From Fredinandcohnia onubensis (GTDB taxonomy: Bacteria > Bacillota > Bacilli > Bacillales > Bacillaceae_L): a stretch of DNA of 64,000 nucleotides. This document shows, one piece after another, positions 26,687 to 35,540 of the stretch. The DNA lies in NCBI RefSeq assembly GCF_002734285.1, contig NZ_NSEA01000016.1:1-64000 (forward strand). Reading direction: 5' to 3'. The translations under genes and the position numbers were made by a program. Numbering within the stretch: the first letter of the stretch is position 1; every line of letters starts with the position of its first letter. The notes beneath the pieces are model-generated. The model saw only the letters and a program-made list of their open reading frames with translations. It did not search any database and was not told where the DNA came from.

Positions 26687-26815
26687 AATAAAACACTCCT
26701 TAGTTTTTTAATATTTGTTATTTTATAGTTACCTTAAAGGGAATCACACACACACTTTTCAAGATCCTTAACTACTTTCTTCATTTAAACTATCCAAACT
26801 TGGAGATTGCGAATC

Positions 26816-27853
26816 TTATAACGTAATAACCGATTTCATTCCATTGCCATTTCTAACATCTAAAATAGCCTGTTCGATGGTATCTAATGTATAACCAGTT
26901 GTCGTTAGTACTTCCGTATTAATTTTACCTGTGGCAATCAATGCTAAGGATTTATGATAATCTGCACGTGTTAATGCAGAGGTTCCATTGACTGTAATTT
27001 CATTATAGTGAATGATGTTAGGATCAATTTCAGATAAAACTCCTTTTGTAAATCCAGCAAACAAATTCAAAGTTCCGCCTTTTTTCAGAAGGTTTGCGCA
27101 GGATTTTACTAAGAAAGGTACTCCAATTGCCATGAGAACAACATCCGCACCAAGGCCGTCTGTTAGATTTAATACAAGGTCCTCTAGAGATTCTTCATTT
27201 GGATTTACTGCAAAATCTGCACCGGCTTTAATAGCTTTTTCACGACGGTGTTCAATTGGTTCGCTTAGTATAACTGATTTCGCACCTGCAATTTTTGCTA
27301 ATTGCACATGCATTAGTCCAATTGGGCCTCCTCCAACAACAACGACAACATCACCCATTTTCACATTGGCTTTTCGTTGGCCATTGATACAGCACGCTAA
27401 AGGTTCAGTTACTACCGCTTGCTCAAATGAAATATGATCAGGAATCTTAACGATGTTTCCAGCTTCTACTGCAGCACTTGGGATTCGTACATATTCAGCG
27501 AAACCTCCGTCGTACTCATACCCGATAGCAGTACGGTTTGCACATACATTTTCTCTGCCATTTTGGCAATAGTAGCATTTACGACAAGGGATAACAGGCA
27601 TTACACCAACTCGGTCACCAGTGAAGAAATCTTTCACCGCGGATCCAACTTCTTCAATTGTTCCTACAAGCTCATGACCAATAATGGAAGGAGTACGTAC
27701 TCCCTTTGTTTTCTTTCCTTCAAAGATTCTTACGTCTGTTCCACAAACCGCACTTGCATTAACCTTTAAAAGAATTTCATGCTCGTTAATTTGTGGCTTT
27801 TGTACTTCCTCTAATTGTAATTTGTTTGGTCCATGAAAAACTGCTGCTTTCAT
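26816..27853 (-). CDS. zinc-dependent medium-chain alcohol/polyol dehydrogenase
   Basis: 346 residues. Catalytic zinc ligands in SAVCGTDVR and GHELVG (GHE), a structural zinc loop CRKCYYCQNGRENVC, and NAD-binding VVVVGGGPIGLMHVQLAKIAGA. It resembles sorbitol, threonine and galactitol-phosphate dehydrogenases. ATG 27853 is preferred (GGGAGTG upstream). It has its own upstream region with an operator-like motif (27901-27917) and a dctM terminator before it, so it may be a separate unit in the same regulon. It probably oxidises the imported polyol or sugar acid to a keto compound. Confidence 0.88.
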   Translation of the reverse strand: MKAAVFHGPNKLQLEEVQKPQINEHEILLKVNASAVCGTDVRIFEGKKTKGVRTPSIIGHELVGTIEEVGSAVKDFFTGDRVGVMPVIPCRKCYYCQNGRENVCANRTAIGYEYDGGFAEYVRIPSAAVEAGNIVKIPDHISFEQAVVTEPLACCINGQRKANVKMGDVVVVVGGGPIGLMHVQLAKIAGAKSVILSEPIEHRREKAIKAGADFAVNPNEESLEDLVLNLTDGLGADVVLMAIGVPFLVKSCANLLKKGGTLNLFAGFTKGVLSEIDPNIIHYNEITVNGTSALTRADYHKSLALIATGKINTEVLTTTGYTLDTIEQAILDVRNGNGMKSVITL

Positions 27854-27900
27854 CTCAAACCACACTCCCATTTCGTCTTAGTATATAGTATACAACATTT

Positions 27901-27917
27901 GGTGGAGATTTCCTTCA
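27901..27917. promoter_or_regulatory. operator-like motif upstream of the zinc dehydrogenase
   Basis: GGTGGAGATTTCCTTCA; 15 of 17 bases match the motif at 30981-30997 upstream of dctP, in the same orientation. The core GGNNATTTCC is an imperfect palindrome. It is a candidate site for the RpiR-type regulator. Confidence 0.5.
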
Positions 27918-27930
27918 TACTTTTTATAAA

Positions 27931-27962
27931 AATTAAGGAGAATATTTTCTCCTTAATTTCAA
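27931..27962 (-). terminator. terminator after dctM
   Basis: AATTAAGGAG and CTCCTTAATT arms around AATATTTT; separates the transporter unit from the dehydrogenase gene. Confidence 0.75.
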
Positions 27963-27970
27963 ACTAGTTA

Positions 27971-29248
27971 TTATAAATCAAACCAACTAATCGGCACTGT
28001 AATTAACTGAGGTACAAAAATAAACAACAGTAATGCAGCAAAAGTTACAACTAACCATGGTAAGGTTGCTTTACTTAAGGTTTCTATCTTCATCCCTGTA
28101 ATATTAGAGGTAGCGTATAGACATACTCCAATCGGTGGTGTAACTAAACCAACTGAAAGAAGTACAACTAAATAAATCACAAAAAATACAGGATCGATAC
28201 CTACTGAATGGATCGTTGGCATTAAAATTGGAACAAGGATAAATATTGCGGCTGTTGCATCCATAAACATACCAACAATAATTAGAAATACAAATAACAA
28301 CAACATTATTACAATCTTACTATCACTTATACCACTAATGAAGGTTGCTACCTTTGTAGGAAGACCATCATATTCAAACACCCAACTTGCTGCCTTAGCA
28401 GTTACTGCGATAAAAAGAATAGTACCTGTTAGGTTTGCTGTTCTAAAAAAGATATTCGGTAGTTTTTTAAATGATAATCCTTTATAAACAAATAACGCTA
28501 CAAATAATGTATATAACACCGCAATAGCAGCTGCCTCTGTCGGTGTGAATATTCCACTTAAGATACCAGCAAGTAATATTACTGGCGCTAACAATGCCGG
28601 AAAAGCACGTATGAATTCTCTTCCAAGTACCTTCCATTCAAATTTTTGATGGACCCCAAAATTATGCTTTTTACTATAATAATGGTTGTACCCCATAAAA
28701 ATAAAAGCAATAATTAAACCTGGTACTAGTCCTCCAACCAAGGCTGCTCCTATTGAAACACCTGCTGTTGATGCGGCAACTACCATTAATATACTTGGTG
28801 GAACGATTGTTGCTAGCATAGACGTTATTAACGTTAATGCTGCTGCGTATTCTAAAGGATATTTGTTTTTGGTCATCGCATTTATTGTAATACGACCAGT
28901 ACTAGCAATATCCGCGACAGAAGAACCAGCCATACCAGCAAAAATTAAACTTGCTAGAACATTCACGTGCCCAAGTCCACCAGTCATCCAACCAACTAGA
29001 CTCTTTGCAAAATCAAAGATTTTTTCTGCAACTCCACCTTCATCCATGATAATTCCTGCCAGGATAAAGAGTGGAACGGCAACCATGATAAAGCTATTCA
29101 TCGAGCTATACATTGATTGAATAACGATACTAATTGGAACATCTGTAAAAATAAGCACACTCGCAACTACTGAAATACCAAGTGAGGTAGCGATAGGTAT
29201 ACCGATAAACATTAAGATGAAGAATAACACAAGTAAAAAAATTGACAT
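27971..29248 (-). CDS. dctM: TRAP transporter large permease, DctM type
   Basis: 425 residues with about 12 hydrophobic segments. Typical DctM parts are IFAGMAGSSVADIASTGRI and TPTEAAAIAVLYTLFV, and VVLLSVGLVTPPIGVCLYA near the C-terminus. It forms the sodium-driven membrane channel with DctQ and receives substrate from DctP. It shares one base with the dctQ stop, consistent with coupling. Confidence 0.92.
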   Translation of the reverse strand: MSIFLLVLFFILMFIGIPIATSLGISVVASVLIFTDVPISIVIQSMYSSMNSFIMVAVPLFILAGIIMDEGGVAEKIFDFAKSLVGWMTGGLGHVNVLASLIFAGMAGSSVADIASTGRITINAMTKNKYPLEYAAALTLITSMLATIVPPSILMVVAASTAGVSIGAALVGGLVPGLIIAFIFMGYNHYYSKKHNFGVHQKFEWKVLGREFIRAFPALLAPVILLAGILSGIFTPTEAAAIAVLYTLFVALFVYKGLSFKKLPNIFFRTANLTGTILFIAVTAKAASWVFEYDGLPTKVATFISGISDSKIVIMLLLFVFLIIVGMFMDATAAIFILVPILMPTIHSVGIDPVFFVIYLVVLLSVGLVTPPIGVCLYATSNITGMKIETLSKATLPWLVVTFAALLLFIFVPQLITVPISWFDL

Positions 29249-29775
29249 TAATTCTCCACCTCCTCTTCTTCAATAAGCGCACGGTCATATATGAGTGATT
29301 GGATGGTATTGATAATTCCAATCAAACCTGAAAATGGAACACAAAGTCCGATAATCCACATCGGTAATAACAATACAGAACTAGTTTCATTGGTGTTAAT
29401 TTGCTGTGACATTAATTCGATTCCTAAAACAACCATAAATAAAAAGAATCCAATTGAAGCAATACTATAAATCCATACTGATCCCTTTTGCAAAAATTTA
29501 GGCAAATAGTTTATTAGTAATGTAACCCTTGCAGATTCGACTTTACGAAACCCGATTCCAATTCCCAGATAAATCAACCATATAAACATAAATCTTGTTA
29601 ATTCCTCAGTCCACGGTGCTGGTTGCCCTATTAATCTACCAACGACTTGCCAGATTACTACTACAAATATGCCCGCGGCCGTCAAGGAGGCCAATGTATC
29701 AGTTATGCTATTGATGGCTCGAAATACAGGATTAATTTTTTTACTCCCATCCTTTACCATAGCTCTCTCCCTCAC
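29248..29775 (-). CDS. dctQ: TRAP transporter small permease, DctQ type
   Basis: 175 residues with four membrane segments. PWTEELTRFMFIWLIYLGIGIGFRKVE is the family hallmark region. It partners with DctM. The start lies 53 nt after the dctP stop. Confidence 0.9.
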   Translation of the reverse strand: MRERAMVKDGSKKINPVFRAINSITDTLASLTAAGIFVVVIWQVVGRLIGQPAPWTEELTRFMFIWLIYLGIGIGFRKVESARVTLLINYLPKFLQKGSVWIYSIASIGFFLFMVVLGIELMSQQINTNETSSVLLLPMWIIGLCVPFSGLIGIINTIQSLIYDRALIEEEEVEN

Positions 29776-29828
29776 TTGATGTTAAATACGGTCCCTTATC
29801 AATTTAGGGACCGCAAACTCACCTAAAT

Positions 29829-30863
29829 TTACTCACTTTTCCCTACAAACTCTAGTACTTTTGCAAAGAATTCATCGTCTTTTACAAGTTCTTTAAATAT
29901 TGGATACGCTTTCTTTGAAATTTCAACGAATAGCTGTTGCTGTTCACTTGTTAGCTCATTAATCTTAACTCCTTCACCTTCAAGGAACTCAATTGCTGTT
30001 TCAGCTTCTTTATTATCATAATCTAATGCCCAACCTTGAATTTCCTTTGAAGCTTCAGTTAAGATCTTTTGTTGCTCATCTGTTAAAGAATCAAACTTTT
30101 CTTGGTTAATTCCTACTACCCAGCCATCAGCCATGTGGTTAGAAATTGTTAAGTATTCTTGTACTTCATACATTTTCGCTGATGTGATAACACCAAGTGG
30201 ATTTTCCTGTCCATCGATTGTTTTTAATTGTAACGCGTTATATACTTCACTAAAATCCATTGGAGTTGTTACTGTACCTGCCCCTTTGAAAAACTCAACC
30301 CATAATGGATTGTTAGGTACACGTAGCTTAAGCCCTTTTAAATCTTCTGGTTTTGTAATTGGATTTTTAGAGTTTGTGATTTGTCTGAAGTCACGTGTCC
30401 AATATCCTAATCCGTGAATGCCTAACTCAGATACGGAACCTATTAGTTCAGTACCAAGATCCCCATTTAAGAAAGATACAAATTGGTCTTTATCATCAAA
30501 TAAATACGGAATACTGATAGCGCTAAATTTAGGTTCAAAGTTCGCATAAAGAGAAGTTGAGAGCACGAGCATATCCAAGCTTCCAGCTCCTAGTTGCTTA
30601 ACTGCAGCAGAAGGATCCCCACCATATAATGTTCCATTGGCATGAACCTTAATTTCAATTGAACCATTACTTTTCTCTGAAACTACCTTCGCAAATTCTT
30701 TTGCAGCTAGAGTTACAGATGCCTCATCTGGATCCGGAGTAGCTAGTGTAAAAGTTACCTTCTTTTCTGATCCATTTTCCTCTCCACCACTTGCAGAGCT
30801 ACCACATGCTACCAAAGCTACTGATAATAATGCCGTTAAAAATAGTGTGAGTATCTTCTTCAT
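29829..30863 (-). CDS. dctP: TRAP transporter substrate-binding lipoprotein, DctP type
   Basis: 344 residues. The signal peptide ends in the lipobox VALVACGSS (Cys about 20), so it is a lipid-anchored extracellular binding protein. The DctP fold is indicated by YFEFVNDQFVSFLNGD-like DKDQFVSFLNGDLG, KLRVPNNPLWVEFFKGAG and DFSEVYNALQLKTIDGQENPL; the Arg in LKLRVP is the carboxylate-binding residue in the family, which suggests an acidic substrate such as a sugar acid. First gene of the dctPQM unit; a cre site and an operator-like motif precede it. Confidence 0.9.
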   Translation of the reverse strand: MKKILTLFLTALLSVALVACGSSASGGEENGSEKKVTFTLATPDPDEASVTLAAKEFAKVVSEKSNGSIEIKVHANGTLYGGDPSAAVKQLGAGSLDMLVLSTSLYANFEPKFSAISIPYLFDDKDQFVSFLNGDLGTELIGSVSELGIHGLGYWTRDFRQITNSKNPITKPEDLKGLKLRVPNNPLWVEFFKGAGTVTTPMDFSEVYNALQLKTIDGQENPLGVITSAKMYEVQEYLTISNHMADGWVVGINQEKFDSLTDEQQKILTEASKEIQGWALDYDNKEAETAIEFLEGEGVKINELTSEQQQLFVEISKKAYPIFKELVKDDEFFAKVLEFVGKSE

Positions 30864-30892
30864 TTCTTTTCCCCCTTAAACCCCTTTTGTTT

Positions 30893-30906
30893 TGATAACG
30901 CTTACT
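30893..30906. promoter_or_regulatory. cre site (CcpA) upstream of dctP
   Basis: On the minus strand AGTAAGCGTTATCA matches TGWAANCGNTNWCA at all defined positions but the first. It lies 30-43 nt before the dctP start, so the island should be repressed by preferred carbon sources. Confidence 0.75.
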
Positions 30907-30980
30907 TATTTGAATAAAAAAAGAAATTAAGCACCGTTGAATTTTCAGAATACTTAACTTGTGACTCAATGATATCACAT

Positions 30981-30997
30981 GGTGGTAATTTCCTTCA
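30981..30997. promoter_or_regulatory. operator-like motif upstream of dctP
   Basis: GGTGGTAATTTCCTTCA, the partner of the motif at 27901-27917. Confidence 0.5.
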
Positions 30998-31050
30998 AGT
31001 TATTTTTAAAAAAAATGAACATTATTTTCACAATTGGGTTTTTTAGGCTT

Positions 31051-31917
31051 TTATAGCTTTTTATCAATAGTCGATCTTCGCGTTTTTTGAAGATTGTTAT
31101 AGGTGAGTTCATATTTTTGGTTTGCAACTGCCGCTACTAGGATATCGATAATCGTTAATTGTGCAATCCTTGAAGATATAGCGTCTGTTCGAAACAGCGT
31201 TTCCTTAGAAGCCGTTTGTAAAACAATATCTGAGATATTTGTGATTGGTGATTTAGATGCATTCGTAATACAAATGAGAGTTGCACCGGCTTCTCTCGCT
31301 AGTTTCATCGCTGCTAAAACATCTGTATTTGAACCAGTATGAGATATACCAATAACAACATCATTTTCCGTAAGAACACTTGCAGACATTGCCTGTAAAA
31401 CAGAATCACTATAAGCGAAAGATTTAATCCCTAATTTTAATAGTTTATGATGGGCATCCAATGCCACAGTTCCTGAACCACCGTTACCATAGAATTCTAT
31501 CAACCGAGCCTTCGAGATTGCATTCACTGCTCTTTGAATCTCTTCATCACTACAAACCTCCATTGAATCATAAAGCGCCTGGATGTTTGATTGAAAAACC
31601 TTCTTTTTAATTTTTTCAACATTGTCTCCTTTTTCAATCACTTCATGTATTTGCTTTTCTGGAGAGATCAATTCCCTTGCCAAGTGAATTTTTAAATCTT
31701 GGAAACCCTTATAACCAAGGCGCTTACATAAGCGTACAACAGAAGACTCACTTGTTTCACTTCTTTCTGCCACCTCAGTTATTGACAAATGAATAATTTC
31801 ATCTTGGTTTTTCTCAATAAAATCGACAATTTTTTTTTCTGAATCTCTTAGCTTTGTCATCGCAGCATTGATTCTCGTAAAAAAGCCAGGATTCGTATTA
31901 ACATTTAACTCACTCAT
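31051..31917 (-). CDS. MurR/RpiR-family transcriptional regulator
   Basis: 288 residues: an N-terminal helix-turn-helix (about 35-75, ITEVAERSETSESSVVRLC) and a C-terminal SIS sugar-phosphate-binding domain (YGNGGSGTVALDAHHKLL, GISHTGSNTDVLAAMKLA). Such regulators sense a phosphosugar and control sugar catabolism. It lies directly upstream of the TRAP unit on the same strand with a 187-nt gap, and is the obvious local regulator of the island. Confidence 0.9.
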   Translation of the reverse strand: MSELNVNTNPGFFTRINAAMTKLRDSEKKIVDFIEKNQDEIIHLSITEVAERSETSESSVVRLCKRLGYKGFQDLKIHLARELISPEKQIHEVIEKGDNVEKIKKKVFQSNIQALYDSMEVCSDEEIQRAVNAISKARLIEFYGNGGSGTVALDAHHKLLKLGIKSFAYSDSVLQAMSASVLTENDVVIGISHTGSNTDVLAAMKLAREAGATLICITNASKSPITNISDIVLQTASKETLFRTDAISSRIAQLTIIDILVAAVANQKYELTYNNLQKTRRSTIDKKL

Positions 31918-32085
31918 ATATTTGCCCCCTTCTAATGCACAAGCATTTTAATGTATTTATTATTTTATTAAAATATTGTGTTGTTTACTAGTATTATTTT
32001 TGGTTTGCTCTAATCTATTACAGATAATTTGAATTCCATTTCTGCCATAGTCAAAAAGTGAAATTTTGTAAGGCTATCAAAAAAA

Positions 32086-32113
32086 GAGAAGCGATCGTGA
32101 TCGAGCACTTCTC
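32086..32113 (-). terminator. purU terminator
   Basis: GAGAAG...CTTCTC with inner GCTCGATCACGATCGC pairing and an A tract on the plus strand. Confidence 0.75.
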
Positions 32114-32135
32114 AATAAAAACACTTTTTTTATAG

Positions 32136-33023
32136 TTAAAACACGATTGTCTTATTATTATCCACAATAATTCGGTCTTCCAGATGCCATTTTACCCCAC
32201 GTGCGAGCACGCTTCGTTCTACACTTTGTCCGATTTTTTTCAGTCTTGCTACATCGTCACGGTGGTCAACACGAGCAATATCCTGTTCAATAATCGGTCC
32301 TTCATCCAAGTCGTTTGTTACATAATGAGAGGTTGCACCGATTAATTTTACCCCGCGTGTATAGGCGCGCTCATACGGTCTAGCCCCGACAAACGCTGGC
32401 AAGAATGAGTGATGGATGTTAATAATTTGGTTCGGATATTCCGCCACAAAGTCAGGTGTTAAGACCTGCATGTAACGAGCCAACACGATTAAATCAATAT
32501 CATACTCTTTTAAAATTTGCAGTTGCTGCTCTTCCACTTGTTTGCGGATGTCCTTGTTCGCCGGTATGTAAATGAACGGAATGCCAAGATTTTCAACAAC
32601 AGGTCTCGCATCCTCATGATTACTCACGACAAGAGCAATGTCTGTCATCAAGTCGCCGCTTTGCCACTCCCATAAAAGTTCATGCAAACAGTGAAGCTGC
32701 TTTGATACAAAGATAGCTGTTCTTTTCACATTTTGAACGTCAATCAGCTTCCACTCCATTGAAAATTTGTCAGCAATCTCTAAAAATGCAGACTCCATCT
32801 CAGGCTTTTTCCCTGTTAAAGATGGGCAGTCAAACTCGATTCGAAGGTAAAATGTACCCTCTTCATGGTGAGTTGAATACTGACTCGATTCAATAATATT
32901 CGCATCAAACGAATATAAAAATTGAGAGATAGCCATCACAATTCCAGGCTGGTCAGGACAACTCACCAACAACCTTCCACGATTCTCATTCTTACTCTGA
33001 AACTCTTCCCTATTAAAAAACAT
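32136..33023 (-). CDS. purU: formyltetrahydrofolate deformylase
   Basis: 295 residues. Hydrolyses 10-formyl-THF to formate and THF, balancing one-carbon pools. An N-terminal ACT domain (LLVSCPDQPGIVMAISQFLY) is followed by the formyl-transferase fold with LVVSNHEDARPVVE, NIHHSFLPAFVGARPYERAY and IGATSHYVTNDLDEGPII. I place the start at ATG 33023, 8 nt after GAGG; the frame is open to 33113, but that part is translated palindromic repeat. Confidence 0.93.
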   Translation of the reverse strand: MFFNREEFQSKNENRGRLLVSCPDQPGIVMAISQFLYSFDANIIESSQYSTHHEEGTFYLRIEFDCPSLTGKKPEMESAFLEIADKFSMEWKLIDVQNVKRTAIFVSKQLHCLHELLWEWQSGDLMTDIALVVSNHEDARPVVENLGIPFIYIPANKDIRKQVEEQQLQILKEYDIDLIVLARYMQVLTPDFVAEYPNQIINIHHSFLPAFVGARPYERAYTRGVKLIGATSHYVTNDLDEGPIIEQDIARVDHRDDVARLKKIGQSVERSVLARGVKWHLEDRIIVDNNKTIVF

Positions 33024-33041
33024 ATCCATAACCTCACATTT

Positions 33042-33183
33042 GGGACGGAGGGACAGGTCCCTCGTCCCACCAATTTTTTCCTGGGACAGTGGACCTGTCC
33101 CTGTGTCCCACAATTTCTCTTGGGATAAGCGGACCTATGTCCGATCAATTTTCTCTGGGACACGGGACCTGTCCCCGTGTCCC
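33042..33183. repeat. four tandem GGGACAGGTCCC-family palindromes
   Basis: Units start at 33042, 33083, 33122 and 33157, separated by AATTTTTTCC/AATTTCTC-like spacers; the third is degenerate (GGGATAAGCGGACC). This is the densest cluster in the window. Confidence 0.9.
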
Positions 33184-33202
33184 ACGTGGGCTTCTGCCCC
33201 GC

Positions 33203-34351
33203 TTATTCGTTTGCTAGTTTTGCAATGAGTAGGGCGACCAGTGCACTCCTTACTGGCATTTGCGAGATAAGGAGGTGCTCGTTTGAGGCATGTGCACCGT
33301 CCCCGACTGGCCCTAGACCATCTAGGGTTGGAGCAAATTGTGCTGCAAAACTGCCGTCGCTACCGCCGCCACTTGCTTGATCTTCTAGTTCAAAGCCAAG
33401 ATATTCTTTCGCTATATCTTTTGCTGTTTCGAACATTTTATTGATTTCTGGCGTTTTTTCCATAACTGGACGGTTGATTCCACCCGTTACCTCGACCGTT
33501 AAACCTTCTTTGGTTGGCGTTAAGTTTTGAATTAATGGAATGACGCGTTCAAATTCCGTGTTATTTTTCACACGCAAGTCCAATTCTGCTTCTGCTTCTG
33601 CAGCGACTACGTTTGAAGCACTTCCACCTTTTACAAGCCCAACATTGAGCGTTGTTCCTTTTTCAAAGTCCGTTAAGTCATGTAAATAAATAGTTTGGCG
33701 TGCTAGCTCCTCAATTGCACTAATTCCTTTTTCAGGCTCTATCCCTGAGTGTGCTGCGCGCCCCTGCACTTTAATTGTAAACATGCCGACGCCCTTGCGA
33801 GACGTTTTGAGTTTGCCTTGGGTTGATGCTGCTGCAGATTCTAGAACAAGTACATATTTGCTCTTTTTCGCTTCTGCTTCGATTAAGTCACGCGATGACT
33901 CACTTCCGATTTCCTCATCTGACGTAAACATCATGACAACCTTTCTTTTCAAAGGAACATTCAATGTTTTAAGGGCATTTACTGCAAACAATCCTTGCAC
34001 AATGCCACCCTTCATATCAAATGAACCCGGCCCATAAAGCTTGTCTCCGTCAATCCGGAATGGGAGTTCTTCAAGTGTGCCCTTTGGCCAAACCGTATCC
34101 ATATGAGCCAAAATCAGAATTTGCTCATCTCCCTCACCTAATTTACAGCGGAAATGGTCCCCTAAATGCTCATTATCAAACTTCTGGATTGAGCCACCCA
34201 CATACTTTTTATAAAGCTGCTGAACCTGCACACCTACTTGATCCACCGCTTCTTTATCATGAGATGGAGATTCTATCTCGACTAACCCCTTCAGAACCTC
34301 CACCATCTCAGACTCTTTCCCCTTCAAATACGCTACAACCTGCTGTTCCAT
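33203..34351 (-). CDS. M20-family metallopeptidase (glutamate carboxypeptidase-like)
   Basis: 382 residues. Motifs of the CPG2/ArgE branch: ILAHMDTVWPKGT (metal His and Asp), GSFDMKGGIVQGL, FTSDEEIGSESS (catalytic and metal Glu), VLESAAAS, GRAAHSGIEPEKG and ASGGGSDGSF. It probably removes a C-terminal glutamate or another amino acid from a small substrate. The start is ATG 34351 with AAGGTGG upstream; the 42 codons before it are repeat-derived. It lies between purU and the nucleoside hydrolase on the same strand, but repeats separate each gene. Confidence 0.85.
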   Translation of the reverse strand: MEQQVVAYLKGKESEMVEVLKGLVEIESPSHDKEAVDQVGVQVQQLYKKYVGGSIQKFDNEHLGDHFRCKLGEGDEQILILAHMDTVWPKGTLEELPFRIDGDKLYGPGSFDMKGGIVQGLFAVNALKTLNVPLKRKVVMMFTSDEEIGSESSRDLIEAEAKKSKYVLVLESAAASTQGKLKTSRKGVGMFTIKVQGRAAHSGIEPEKGISAIEELARQTIYLHDLTDFEKGTTLNVGLVKGGSASNVVAAEAEAELDLRVKNNTEFERVIPLIQNLTPTKEGLTVEVTGGINRPVMEKTPEINKMFETAKDIAKEYLGFELEDQASGGGSDGSFAAQFAPTLDGLGPVGDGAHASNEHLLISQMPVRSALVALLIAKLANE

Positions 34352-34401
34352 CACAATCCATGCCACCTTTATACATGGGACCAGGGTCTTTTGCTTTCCC
34401 T

Positions 34402-34469
34402 GGGTCAGAGGGACAGGTCCCGCATCCCACCATTTTTTTCCTGGGACAAGGGACCTGTCCCCGTGTCCC
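34402..34469. repeat. two GGGACAGGTCCC-family palindromes
   Basis: Copies at 34402-34428 and 34443-34469 upstream of the M20 gene. Confidence 0.85.
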
Positions 34470-34552
34470 AAACCCATTTCCCGTTTATTATTACAATATT
34501 ACAACAACAGGGCCCATGCTACTAGTTTTAATAGCATGGGCTTGATATTTTT

Positions 34553-35476
34553 TTAGTGGACAGCAGGCATTCTATTTAGAAAGTGATTCAAGAACCTTGC
34601 TGCATCAACCTCGGTGCAGACATTGATTTTTTCTTTTCCTTCTGCAACCGGCACCGTTTTACCTTCCTCTTCACCTTCAGTAATGACGCCAACTCCTATG
34701 TACTTTGTTTTCACTAAACTCGGGTCAATCGCCACACCGACTGCCAGTGGATCATGGAGACCACAGCCGCCAATTCCGGGATTAGCGGATTCATAAAAAT
34801 CATGATAAAAGCTAACCATATCAGCAAAAAAATCCCCGACTTCGGATCCAGATTTCCGCCACGCATCCACATTTTCTCTTGGCAACAAGGTCTGCATCGT
34901 CACATCTAAGCCGACTAAGGTAATCGGTAATCCAGATGAGAACACGAGTTTTGCAGCCTCGGGATCAGTAATAATATTCGCTTCCGCGTGTGGATTCACG
35001 TTTCCAGGTACAAAAACTGCTCCACCCATAATCACCACGTCATTTACAAGTTCGACAATCTCCGGCGCCTTTTGAACCGCTAGGGCCAGGTTTGTTAACG
35101 GCCCCACAGCAATAATCGTTACCTCCTGAGGAAGCTTTTTTACCTGTTCAATGATAAAATCGACCGCAGACTCTGATTCCGCTGATGTTTGAGGTTCAAA
35201 ATCCAGTACATTACCTAATCCATCTTCCCCGTGCACATGTTTTGCATAGCCTTCACGCGGTTGACGATTTAGGGGCTTGTCCGCACCCGCAAATACCGGT
35301 ATCTTTTTTCCAAGCTTCTCTAAAACAGCCAACGTGTTTCGGGTCGCCTCATCAACTGCCACATTTCCGTAGCATGTCGTTAACCCCATAATATCAAGCT
35401 CAGGCGAGTTCACCGCATACGCAATCGCCATCGCATCATCAATTCCTGTATCTACATCAAAAATAACCCTTTTCAT
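34553..35476 (-). CDS. inosine-uridine preferring nucleoside hydrolase
   Basis: 307 residues. The calcium-binding signature DVDTGIDDAMA (about 6-16) opens the protein; also present are VGPLTNLALA, IIMGG-like VVIMGGAVFVPGN and CGLHDPLAV with the late His/Asp. It splits ribonucleosides into base and ribose. ATG 35476 follows AAGGAGG; the upstream 27 codons are repeat. The ribokinase gene precedes it on the same strand, so released ribose can be phosphorylated to ribose 5-phosphate. Confidence 0.9.
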   Translation of the reverse strand: MKRVIFDVDTGIDDAMAIAYAVNSPELDIMGLTTCYGNVAVDEATRNTLAVLEKLGKKIPVFAGADKPLNRQPREGYAKHVHGEDGLGNVLDFEPQTSAESESAVDFIIEQVKKLPQEVTIIAVGPLTNLALAVQKAPEIVELVNDVVIMGGAVFVPGNVNPHAEANIITDPEAAKLVFSSGLPITLVGLDVTMQTLLPRENVDAWRKSGSEVGDFFADMVSFYHDFYESANPGIGGCGLHDPLAVGVAIDPSLVKTKYIGVGVITEGEEEGKTVPVAEGKEKINVCTEVDAARFLNHFLNRMPAVH

Positions 35477-35488
35477 TTTTACCTCCTT

Positions 35489-35539
35489 GGCAGGTCCCGT
35501 GTCCCACCATTTTTTTTCTTGGGACGAGGCCCTTGACCC
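35489..35539. repeat. two degenerate GGGACAGGTCCC-family palindromes
   Basis: Truncated copies at 35489-35505 and 35521-35539 between ribokinase and nucleoside hydrolase genes. Confidence 0.7.
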
Positions 35540-35540
35540 A

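Noticed and set aside
31918-32085. tRNA or other structural RNA gene
   Set aside because: No cloverleaf elements found here or elsewhere in the window by eye.
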